NCBI RefSeq assembly: GCF_040054535.1
Contig: NC_090795.1
Location: forward strand, 917,501 to 981,500
Source: Antennarius striatus
Taxonomy: Eukaryota; Chordata; Actinopteri; Lophiiformes; Antennariidae
Reading direction: 5' to 3'
Length of the DNA stretch: 64,000 bases
Part shown: positions 11,264 to 22,241 of the stretch, in pieces
Position numbering within the stretch: position 1 is the first letter of the stretch
Layout: the number at the start of each line of letters is the position of its first letter
The notes under the pieces: model-generated
What the model saw: the letters and a program-made list of their open reading frames with translations, nothing else
Told to the model about the DNA's origin: nothing
Databases searched by the model: none
Program-made: the position numbers and the translations under genes

Positions 11264-14254
11264 ATGTCTGGGCTTCTGGAGCCTCCTGCAGGAGAACATC
11301 TGTGTGTGTTCCTGCTGAGAGAAGCAGGGGAGGAGGAGCAGGAGAGGAGGAAGGAGGTGGGCTGCCAGTGGGAGAACCCAGAGGAGGAGGAGAGGAGGGA
11401 GGTGGGCTGTCAGAGCGACCCGGCGGAGAAGAGAGACGCTGCTGTCCAGGTGGACCTGCTGACTCAGCAGCTCAGCTTGAGACACACAGGTGAGACACGC
11501 CTTCTGAGGGGCGGGGAGGGGGTGTGTGTCACATGACACCCTTGATGACGTCACACTTCATTCAGACGTCCCTGCACTGATTTGGGTTGGATTAGCACAG
11601 ATTGCTAAAGCAGCAGCCAGGTGAACCGACCTGTGGGGGACTCCAGGGGGCAGCAGCGCTCCGCAGGCGGAGCTCAGCGGCGGCGCCAGGCAGCCCTGAG
11701 TTCCGTCTGTCAGGCGGATGAACCCAGTCTTCATTTGAGGCCAGGAGGAAGGCTGCAAACGTTTTTCTGCGTCGCAATCGCTCAGACACAACCTTAACTG
11801 AATGCTAATGCTAACAGCAGGTAGCTGTCGTCATGGAGACGCTTTAGTGGGCGTCGATTCTTTGTGACGGACTCGTTTCCTGTCTCGGCAGACTCGTCGG
11901 GGATGCTGCTGCAGTGTTTTTCGGTCAGACCTGACGGGCCAGATGGGGGCGCTCTGCTGCAGCACTGCACCACCAACCGGACCAGAACCAGGACCAGGAC
12001 CATCCAGCCCCCCATCAAACTGTCCCCGGAGCTGGGCGGACCCAGGTCCCGGTCCCAGAAGAGACCCCCGCCTCAGAGCGGCAACAAGAAGAGTCCGGCT
12101 CGGCGCCGCCACCAGGTGGACGCCGTCAGCGAGAACACCCAGGAGGAAGAGGAGGAGCAAGAGGAGGAGGAAGAGGAGGAGGTGGTGGAGGAGGACGCGG
12201 GCGATCCCACCTGGGCTCCTCGTGACGGTGAGATCGGACAGACGTCTGAAGATCTGAATCAAGTTATCACCAAAATATCAACAGATTTTACAAAATAAAA
12301 TCAAAAAATCAAACATTTTGTTTCTAGTTTGTGCTAAGATTTTTTTTAGTGAATATATTTTATTTTTCTGTTATTTTCATTTGTCCTGTAAATGTTTGAA
12401 AGGTTTTAATACAAAATTAATATTTACATTAGACTGAATTTTATTATTAGTAATTAAGAACTTTAGTCACTTTAAAATTTTAAATGCGTAAAAATACTTT
12501 AATACAGAATGTTTGATTTATTTATGTTTAAATGTGTTTATTATTATATAAACGCTGGACTAGATTTTGTTAAATTAGTTTAAAAATTCTTCAAAATGTC
12601 TTCAAAAAAAATTCTTCAAATTGAAAACATGAATTTAAAACTTTTGAAGATCTTAATCAGTTTACAGTAAAGGATCTATTTGATTACATTTCAAGAATTA
12701 TAATTATTATCTTAATTTTCAAATTGTTTTTTTACGGTGTTTTACTTTTATTTTGTAGTTTTTGTTGGTTTCTCATGAATAAATCTCCCCCACCTTCCAG
12801 ACGTCGACTCCTGCACGACTCCCAATGACCACCATCTGAACTCCGACTCCCAGCATGCACCTCTGCAGCCGGTGAAGCTGGAGCCCTGCAGCACGGTATG
12901 CGACGTCTGCGGGAAGGTGATGAAGAACAAGTCGAGCCTGGCGCGCCACTCCTTCATCCACACGGGCAGGAAGCCGTTCGCCTGCCACCTGTGCGAGCTG
13001 CGCTTCAATCGTCGTGACAACCTGCAGCACCACCTGACCCACCTGCATCCCAACGGCGTGGCCAAGCTCGAGAAGCCGCGCGCGGCGCAGGCGTGGCTGT
13101 GCGCCGTCTGTGGAAAGACCTTCAGCTGCCGCTCGCGCCTGAAGACGCACGAGGTCATCCACTCGGGCGTGAAGCCCCACGGCTGTGACCTTTGCCCCAA
13201 AGCCTACATGAGGACCAACGACCTGGAGCACCACAGGAAGGTGGCGCACGCCAACGGCACCGCCGTGCCGCGCCCCAGCGCGCTGCTGCTCTGCGACTTC
13301 TGCGGGAAGGAGTTCAAGTGCAAGTCGCAGCTCGCCGTCCACTTCCAGACGCACACGGGCGAGCGGCCGCACCTCTGCGACGTCTGCGGGCGCAAGTTTG
13401 GCCGCCACTACCAGTTAAAGCGCCACAAGATCCTGGTGCACGCCGGCAGCGGCCGCGGCGAGGAGGAGGAAGAAGGGAACGCGTCGCCGTTCACCTGCGA
13501 TGTCTGCGGGAAGCGGGCGAAGTCGGAGTCGCTGCTCGCCGCCCACTGCCGCGTTCACTCGGGCAACAAGCCGCACCGCTGCGGCGTCTGCCCGCTTAGC
13601 TACCAGAGCGCCGCCTGCCTGAAGCAGCACCACGTGCGCGTGCACCTGAGGATCAAAGTGAACGACGCGGCGGCCGGCGGCCGCAGGCGGAGCCCGGTGC
13701 CGCCCAAGGCGTTCCCGTGTCTGGCGTGCGGGAAGACGTTCCGCTTCAAGTCGCTGCTGGCGAGCCACTGCCTGACGCACAGCGAGGCGCGGCCGCATGG
13801 CTGCGACTTCTGCCGACGTGCCTTCCGCCGCCTCAGCCACCTGAAGCGGCACCGCGAGGCGGTGCACGCCAACGGCGAGCGCCCGCCGCAGAGCTTTGTC
13901 TGCGGCGTCTGTGGCAAAGACAAGAAGTGCCGCTCGCAGCTCGCCCGGCACGTCATCATCCACACGGGCGAGCGCCCGTTCGCCTGTGACCTCTGCCACG
14001 CCCGCTTCAACCGCAGTGGCAACCTGAAGCAGCACAGGAAGCGCGTGCATGGTGTGGAGGAAGCGGCGCCGCCTGAGGAAGCCCCGCCCATCCTTTTCGA
14101 CGACGACGGGACGCCGGCCCTAACGTACAAGCAGGAAGAGACAGTGGTGGCCATTGACGCCGCCGCTGCAGGCGGCGATGAGGACGGCGTTGGGGACGGA
14201 GTGGTCTCGACGGGCGACGGGACGGATTCGGGCGAGCAGCCGGTCGGGTCGTGA
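11264..14254 (+). CDS. C2H2 zinc-finger protein with 12 fingers in six pairs
   Basis: Likely nuclear DNA-binding regulator. Coding exons 11264-11489, 11892-12227 and 12801-14254 sum to 2016 nt (671 residues) and join in phase. The start MSGLLEPPAGEH is the first ATG after the exon acceptor. Residues 1-75 are acidic without a recognised KRAB, BTB or SCAN domain. Exon 2 codes a basic stretch (SQKRPPPQSGNKKSPARRR) and then a run of about 20 acidic residues near 12147-12190. Exon 3 holds 12 C2H2 fingers. Odd-numbered fingers mostly end H-x3-H with an HTGERP-like linker. Even ones end H-x4-H (for example HREAVHANG) before a longer spacer. The tail is acidic. I do not recognise an orthologue, so no symbol is given. 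Confidence 0.92.
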
Positions 14255-14322
14255 CCCCCCTCCTGGACTGAGCGCGCTCAGAACTTTGGCGTTTTTGACG
14301 TGGAGTCGATTCTTCGTGCTTT

Positions 14323-14328
14323 AATAAA
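14323..14328 (+). terminator. Poly(A) signal AATAAA of the zinc-finger gene
   Basis: AATAAA about 70 bases after the stop codon, followed by an A run. Confidence 0.8.
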
Positions 14329-14504
14329 AAAAAGACTGAAGACGAAATTAGTGTCAGTTGATCTGTTCCGGCCCTTTAAGGTGTCACATGACCTCTAGCT
14401 CCGCCTCCACTTTCTTTCCTTATTTTAATTTTTTTTTTTGCGGTCATCAAACGGAGGCAGCCGATTGGTTGAAATCACAGAAACCCTTTTACTGCTGACA
14501 CATT

Positions 14505-14510
14505 TTTATT
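14505..14510 (-). terminator. chodl: Poly(A) signal of chodl
   Basis: TTTATT on the plus strand reads AATAAA on the minus strand. It ends a 0.7 kb 3' UTR (about 14490-15217) with no other coding signal. It lies about 180 bases from the poly(A) signal of the convergent zinc-finger gene. Confidence 0.65.
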
Positions 14511-15217
14511 ATTTTTTTCCTGAGGGTACAAAACAGGACCGACGGGGGGTGGGGCTTGGTCAGCTGATACTGGGATGAGGCGTTCCCATGGCGACAGAAG
14601 CCATTAACTGTGGCGTTAATCTGATTGGTGGTTAATGAAGTTCTTTGTTATTTCTGGGTCACGTCTGATGAGCTGAGCTCTAATCTGGGGGGTCTTGGGG
14701 GGTGAACTAATTTAGTTTTCATGGATGAGCCTAGAACCTGGACCTCATTCAGAACCGCTCCGAAATCAAACGCACCCCACTGTGTCTCCACCCGCCTGAG
14801 GGGCGCTTCATTTGTTCTCAGCTGATGATTGATTCAATGAAAACATGAAAAATTTCACACCAACCAATCACAGCTGAGAGATGTCGGCCAATCAGAAATG
14901 AGAGGCTAACAGGTAGAGATGACGACCAATCACAGCTCAGAGACTAATAGGTGGAGCTGGGAGGAGTGAAGAGAGGAAAGGAAGTTTGCAAAAGAAGGAA
15001 ATGAGACAGGAAGTAGGAAGGAAAGGAGGAGGAAGAGGCGGGGCCAGGAGGAGGAAGGGGAGGGGCCAGAACGTGAAGCAGAAACGTAAAGAACACCAGC
15101 TGGAGGTGACCCCATGAAAACCTCTGATGACATCATCAGCGTCGCTCAGAGCTCCACCCACTTGATGAAGACGATGGGTTGGGGCGGAGTCATCTGCTGT
15201 GATGTCACGGGGTGGGG

Positions 15218-15417
15218 TCACACCTCCATGGAGTCCGGTTTGGGCGCTCTGGAAATCCACAGGTTTGATTGGTTGACCGCTGTTTTGGTGCGAGGAGTGC
15301 TGAGGAGGGAAGAGGGCGTTACCATGGTTACCACCTGATCAGAACCGGGTCAATCAATCAGTTAAAAACAAACACATTAATCAGGTGATCTGGAGGGAAC
15401 ACCTGGACTGAAGCCAG

Positions 15418-15451
<34 letters not shown>

Positions 15452-16330
15452 CCCGTCAGAATCACTGAGTCAGCACCAAACACCCCAGAACCTGCCTCCT
15501 CAGCAGGAACTGCCGCCGTCAGCAGATTTACTGGAGGCTGCTGGGAGATGTAGTTCTATTAGTGACTAACCTTCTGCCGAGCATCTGGAAACAACAAGTC
15601 CCAGAAGCCACCAGGATGAGCAGCAGCAGGGGGATTGTGGGTATGACCACGTACACCAGCAGCATGCCTAGGCAGAAGCAGAGGCGCCGTTCACACCGAC
15701 CCCCAACCGGGGTCAGAGGTCAGAGGTCAGACGAGTCAGTACCTGAGCCTCCAGCCATGGCGACCTGAGGGGGAGTCTCCCCGCGACCTGTCGACTGTTT
15801 GACCACACCCCCATCGCCGCCGGCCGTGGTTCCTGAGGAGCAGACCGGTGACAGCCATGATGACATCATCAGACGCTGAACGTACAGACGTGTTGGTCTT
15901 ACCTGTGCCCCGCCCACCTGGGCCCCACCCACCCATGCCCCACCCACCTGGGCCCGGCCCTGAAGGCGTGTGCGTCTGCCGGCTCTCTGAAAAACACGAA
16001 GAAGAAAGAGGCCAAAGAAGGAGGGGCTTAACAACAGATGAATGACCCTCCTCTCCTGTGATGTCAGGGGTCATGTGACCAGTTACAAACATAATACAGT
16101 AAGAGAAGAAGACATTATGTGGGCTATCATGTGTTACCACGGCGACCCTAACCCCCCACACACACACACCTGGTTCATATTTGCAGATGAAGTTGTGCTT
16201 CATGTTGCATCGGTCGTCGTTCCATTGGTAGAGATAAGCCCCGCCCAGACCAGGAAGTGCAGCCGGTTGGTGGTACATGACCACACAGGCCTCGCCCCCG
16301 CAGGACGGCTCATCCATGTACCAGTTACTG

Positions 16331-16371
<41 letters not shown>

Positions 16372-17172
16372 CCACCACCATCATCATCATCATCTTCATC
16401 AGTTTGTTCCCGCCCACCTGAAGGAGACGTGGCTTCCGTCGCTCCAGCGGTACCTCTCTCTACAGGAAGTGAAGGTGTTGCTCGCCTCCGTCTGATTGGC
16501 TCCGTCCATCCGACTCAAACCAATCCAGAAATCCCCGTCGGCGATGCCACCCCCTCCCCCTCCTGCTCCTGAACTGAGCTCCTGGACACAAAGGGGGGGG
16601 CAGGTGAGAGGAGTAAGAGGGGGGAGGGGATGACGACGAGTGGGCGGGGCTCACCTGCAGCAGGTCCTCCACCTGCGTCTGCTCGTCCTGGCTCTGGACG
16701 CTGAGCAGCTCCCCCCCCCCCCAGCCGGCAGGCCTCCCGTGCTTCCCTGAACGCCACGCGGCTCGACACGTCGTGGAAGTACGCGATCTTATAGCAGGGC
16801 CGCTGGGGCCCCCCCACACACACCGTCTGACCTGGGGGGCCACAGGGAGGGGTTACTGTTAGTGATGATGTCACTTCATCACAAGATGACATCACAAATC
16901 AGGAAGTGTTGATTTGTCAGTGGGATCAATGGGGGGGGGGGGGGCTCCGACCACGATAGAGTGTTTCACCCCCTTTTTTTACCGCATCAGCTCTTTTTTA
17001 ACTGACTTACAGGGATGGGGGGGAGGTGGTGCTGGGAAATTGAAGCCCCTCCCCTTTAAGTGGCTCCGCCCCTCCTTGAACCCCCAGACAGGAAGCTCCC
17101 CCCCACCCCTCCTGCATCAGTGATGTCATCACTGCACCGGAGCGTTCCTGATAGCAGGACAGCGGGAAACAC

Positions 17173-17228
<56 letters not shown>

Positions 17229-17345
17229 CAGTGATTAATCCTCGTCTGGTTAAAACAGCCCCCAGAGCTCCTCTAAGTGATTAGCTGGATTCTCTTCTGC
17301 ACCATCATCACTTTCCTGTTAAACGTCTAAAGGCTTCATTTTTAA

Positions 17346-17432
<87 letters not shown>

Positions 17433-18464
17433 GACGCCACTTTTAATGACTGGAGATACTGGAGATGCGAGGGGGCGTGGTCACGGGAGTGGGCGGTCGT
17501 TAATCGGTCCCTCCCGTCTCGTTACGTCAGCGCAGGTCAGCTGATCAGCTGATCAATCAGCTCTAACTGCGTCTATCGATCAACCGACAAACCGGATCAA
17601 AACGGAGTTCCGTACAAGCCGTTTCATCTGGAAGCCACGCCCACACAGTCTCGACCAATGAGAATCGATTTGGACCGAACGGAGCAGAACTTCCTGCAGC
17701 TGCTGCGTTCAGGACGGGCGGAATTTAAAGAACTGAGAGGTGGGGGAACAAAAACGTCCAAAGAAATTTCAAATAAAGATTTTGTTACCCCCCCCCCCAA
17801 AAAAAAATCTAAAAAAATTGGATAAATTTTGAGGGGCGGGTTCTACTGGGACCCGGATGTGGACCCCGGGTCACATCTGCGTTGGAATGAATGAAGCTTC
17901 AACCTGACGGCGGGCGTGACGTCATCACGTGTATCTCATCGGACCGATAAAATGTTTACCTGAGCTGGTTTGTAAATAAACAAATAAACAAGACCAGTAA
18001 GTTAACGTGATTACATCTTTCTGTGATTTAACAAACAATAAAAAATGTTGATTCTGTGGCAAAAATCTTCCGTCGATCATTTAAAGGAACGTTTAATCAT
18101 TTTTAAACTTCAAACTAAATAAAAGCTGTAAATGTTTATCTTTAATCTTGAATCCATTCATAAGAATTTTTTTAAATATTGTTTATAAAATTCGAATAAA
18201 TTCTGCTCTATTTTTGACCCTTGAGTTAAATATTTTAAAAAATCATTTAAATCAATTATTTAGGATAAATAAATGCTCGTTTCGGGTCACCATGACAACA
18301 GAGCACAAACAACTAACATCTATTAGTGACTAAACACACCACCGGTCTATTTAACTTCTACCGTTAAACTCACCGCTCACCACGCGGGCTCCGTTCACCG
18401 GGACGATCACCATCATCTTCACCATCATCACCACCATCACCATCATCACCACCATCATCTTCAT
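15218..18464 (-). CDS. chodl: Chondrolectin, C-type lectin-domain membrane protein (one homopolymer frameshift)
   Basis: Single-pass type I membrane protein; in vertebrates linked to muscle and motor neurons. Exons in reading order: 18464-18374, 16831-16655, 16581-16418, 16327-16170, 15986-15903, 15832-15743, 15667-15571, 15299-15218. Signal peptide, then RVVSGQTVC, then a C-type lectin domain (CYKIAYFHDVSSRV, DGDFWIGL, WYMDEPSCGGEACVVMYHQ, YQWNDDRCNMKHNFICKYEP). A low-complexity stalk follows, then a membrane segment VYVVIPTIPLLLLILVASG with the chodl-type CCFQML after it, and the tail NQSNLWIS...DSMEV. The membrane and tail motifs separate it from layilin. Exon lengths sum to 943; a 12-C run at 16711-16722 has one base too many, and without it the protein is 313 residues. 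This may be an assembly error or a real lesion. Confidence 0.9.
16331..16394. repeat. (CAT)n microsatellite filling a chodl intron
   Basis: On the gene's strand this is (GAT)n/(GGT)n and makes up most of the 90-base intron 16328-16417. It runs straight into the acceptor GCAG. Confidence 0.95.
17174..17430. repeat. (GT)n and (CA)n microsatellites in chodl intron 1
   Basis: A GT run at about 17174-17224 and a CA run at about 17347-17430, about 120 bases apart. They are complementary on one transcript and could pair. Confidence 0.95.
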
Positions 18465-18796
18465 CGCGACTCCCAGCAGCCTCCGAGAGTAAAAAATAAA
18501 AATCTCACAGGTTCATCGGAACAAATCTTCTTTTTCTTTCTCTAAATATTTAAAGTGGATTTTTTTTTTCTCTGTCACGATTTTCAAACAAAACCGTGAA
18601 ATAAAATCTGTTTGACTTTTGCTTCCGGTCGTTTTTCTTTAGTTTCTCTTCTTTCCTCTCGTTTGTCTCCGATCCGATTGAAGCCGGAGGAAGAGGAGGG
18701 TTAGTCTGGTGCCCCCCCCCCATCTCTCTCTCTCTCTGATCGATCCTCCCCACAAAGCCCCAGATGTACCCTCCTATTTCATTAAGCCCTGGGGGG

Positions 18797-18882
<86 letters not shown>

Positions 18883-20187
18883 ATGTAATTCACTTACACA
18901 GGCTTGACGCTGATTGGCTGCCGCAGCGAAGCAGATCGATAACACTAATATCAGCTGATCGATTGCTTCATATCGGCTCCGTTATGACAAACACTTCCGG
19001 TCGCGTTCCCTCATCGATCCGTCCCGAGGTGTGATCAGCAGCTGATGCCGCCAATCACGTTTGATTATCGGTGATCAGAGACGACAAATAGGAACGTTCA
19101 GGTTGTAATCTGAGTACTTTTACTTTAGACTTCTACTCCAACAGTTTGGAGGTAATAGATTACTTTTATTTGATAAATTACTGCAGATTCAGTGGACTTG
19201 GATCATGTCACGTGACTTCTAGACCACCTGAGTGGCGCAGGGCTGCCCCCACCCCCCCCCCCCCCGCCATGTTTACAACCCGTTGCTATGCAACAAACAA
19301 ACACTAAAGGGTTAAACTGTCTTCACTGGGATGGAGGAACTGGGTCAGTACCGGGTTTGATCGGGGTAATCTTCCTGTTCAGGGCGGAGCTACAGGACCC
19401 CCGACCAATCAAACAGCCAATCAGACGAATGCTGTGCTCTGATTGGTCAGCTGGATTCCAGATCCGACAGGAAGTCAGACTACTGCCGTTAGCTTTCGGT
19501 ACCATAACATGCTAACAGTTAGCTCTGGTAACAGCTAAGCTAAGCTACTGAAATATGCTAACCGTTAGCTCTGGTAACAGCTAAGCTAAGCTAGGGTAAC
19601 AGTGTGAGGGACACAAGGGAAGACCGGTGAGGGTTTTATGACGTCATCGTGGACATCAAACGCAGCGGTGGGGGGGGACACACACACATATGCTGCTCCA
19701 ACAGCCCTGAACGGCTCCTGCTCACCTCTTGCTGACCCCCGACCTCCATCCAACCTCCATCCGACCTCCCGTCTGTCCATCATCCATCCATCCATCCATC
19801 CAGGTGTGGTCCTGCTGTACCTGTGGAGACAGTGTCTGGGCGGGTGATCGCCCATGGGGGGGGTCAACACCCCACTGGGTGGGGGGGTCGACACCCTGTT
19901 GGTGGGGGGCGTGGCCTGAGGGGGGTCGATGATGTCATCAGGTGACACGTTTTCCGGTCTGAAGACGGTTCCGTGAACACAAACCGACCCGGGGTCACAT
20001 GACCGACAGGAAGGTGTGAACAGATGGTTTTCATGATCCACTTAGACTGAAACTTAAACCGTGTGTGTGTGTGTGTGTGTGTGTGTTCAAGTGTGTGTGT
20101 CCACACGTGTAACACAATTATGTGAAACCAGAAGATGAAGACGCTTCTCACTTCCTGTTCACGTCTGAAGAAACTAAAGGTGGAGAA

Positions 20188-20231
<44 letters not shown>

Positions 20232-20346
20232 TGTGAGTGTGTGTGTGTTTTGACCTGAGTCTCAACCCAAACTTTGTCGTCTCAGAGGAGGGAGTTCAGC
20301 TGACAGTCAAACACAGATGACTTCACTGTTTGTATAAACAAGTGTT

Positions 20347-20430
<84 letters not shown>

Positions 20431-20540
20431 ATAATGACCTGTTAGATATCTCCCTCCATTCCCAGTATTGATCTTTGCATTGATCGACTGCAAGCGGCTG
20501 ATCGTATGAATAGTGAAACACACTCCACTTACCACTGATT

Positions 20541-20581
<41 letters not shown>

Positions 20582-20898
20582 TTCAGAGCAAAGAGGAGGA
20601 AACAGGAAGTGCAGGAGATTGATGGACTCAGGAAGTCATAAAAAGGAAGTTGTCAAATGTAAACAGGAAGTAAGAAAAGCAAATAAGAAAATATTACAAA
20701 ATGATAATGACGTGTGTGTGTGTGTGTATGGTGTGTGTGTGTATGGTGTGTGTGTGTGTCTGTGTATGGTGTGTGTGTGTGTGTGTGTGTGTGTGTCTGT
20801 GTATGGTGTGTGTGTGTGTCTGTGTGTGTGTGTATGGTGTGTGTGTGGGTAATAATCGTCTAATTGATGGCTTCCAGTGATTCGGCCCCCAAAATGAT

Positions 20899-20961
<63 letters not shown>

Positions 20962-21590
20962 CTATTGATTCAGCATTAAATCAGTCGGCCGTCTGGCCAA
21001 CAGAAAACATTTACAGCGTTTGCTCTTTTTTCCCTACAACTCAAGGGCCTTGAAACCCATTCAAGGGCCTTGAAACCCATTCAAGGACTTCCTGATCATC
21101 ATCAGGCCCCCAAAGGCTCATGAATACTGAGTCCCTCCAGGCTCCTGGAGTCCAACGCTCAGGACAGCTCCAGTCCTTTCCAGGATTCAAGCACCTACAT
21201 AAGAAGTAACTAATCAGTAAAGAATTTTTCTCAAGGAGCCTTGAATTTTTTACAATCCCTTCAGACTTCTCCAGGAATACTCAAAAATTCTTCATGGGCC
21301 CTTGAGAACCTCCTAAAAATCACTTCAAAACCTCTCCTGGACACTCCTCCAGGTCTGGCCTGGCCTGTTCAAGGACTCCAGGAAGTTTCCAAACCCAGAA
21401 CCCTTGAATAAATGTTTCCACACATCGCCACCTGCTGTCAGGGAGGGGTCACTGCAGCACAGGCCAACTCATGAGCCAATCACAGGGCTCCTAACAGTTA
21501 CCATGGCTAAGAATAAGGGAGGTAGGTCACCCCCCCCACACACACACACACAGGTAGGCTGTCACCAGGAATTCCAGGATCAGCTTCCAG
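18465..21590. other. Intergenic region rich in CA/TG microsatellites
   Basis: Lies upstream of chodl (minus strand) and downstream of galnt11 (minus strand), so it should hold the chodl promoter, but I see no certain core element. CA or TG tracts sit at about 18799-18879, 20061-20086, 20192-20230, 20349-20427, 20545-20577, 20713-20850 (imperfect) and 20902-20960. A 20-base direct repeat (TCAAGGGCCTTGAAACCCAT) occurs twice at about 21042-21081. No open frame in this stretch has family character. Confidence 0.75.
19100..19215. mobile_element. Possible degenerate dispersed repeat
   Basis: AGTACTTTTACTTTAGACTT and the following text resemble the end of a very common teleost DNA-transposon-derived repeat that I know only as a pattern. 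No terminal repeats or target-site duplications were found, so the call is weak. Confidence 0.3.
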
Positions 21591-21689
21591 ATTAATTTTA
21601 ATTTTAATTTTAATAAATCTGAGTTCAAGGTTTTCCAGGTCATTACAGGACTTTCAAGGCCATCAGGACTTGAATCAACTCTTGGTCTT

Positions 21690-21752
21690 AAAACTTCCAG
21701 GACATTTCAGAACATTCCAGGACATTCCAGAACATTCCAGGACGTTCCAGGT
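21690..21752. repeat. Short tandem repeat of ACATTCCAGG/A units
   Basis: About five copies of an 11-base unit (GACATTCCAGA) just downstream of the galnt11 stop codon, probably within its 3' UTR. ATTAAA-type signals on the minus strand at about 21597-21613 could serve as the galnt11 poly(A) signal, as no perfect AATAAA was seen. Confidence 0.6.
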
Positions 21753-21853
21753 GGTCCGATTCGGACGTAAAAAGAGACCTGAAGCTAAAACCTGCTCGTC
21801 TTTGATAAAACCGAACCGGCGCCGTCTGGCCTGGAGGGGGCGTGGCCTCATCC

Positions 21854-22201
21854 TCAGCTCTCCAGCTGCCACTGCTGCGCCTGCGAAGCGTCGCATATTG
21901 CCATGGAGACGAAGCCCTTGGGCCCGATTGGCTGCGAGGCGGAGAGACACTGACCCACCGACACCTGGTAGAGGCGGGACTTCTGCAGGAACACACCACC
22001 GTGACGTCACGTCACTTCCTGCCTCCAAGCCACTCAGACTTCATCATCAACACATGACCTCACCCCCAGGCTCCACTGCTGCGACCCCCCCGAGCCGTGA
22101 CACTTCATCAGTCTGGGGGGGTCAAAGGTCCTGACCTCCGACACGTCCAGACAGAGAAGACCCGCCAGAACCAGCTGACCCTCCTCATCGTACGCCCAGT
22201 C

Positions 22202-22241
<40 letters not shown>

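Noticed and set aside
12773-14154. Long minus-strand open frames across the zinc-finger exon
   Set aside because: Shadows of the GC-rich finger code; they lack any domain and the plus strand is clearly coding.
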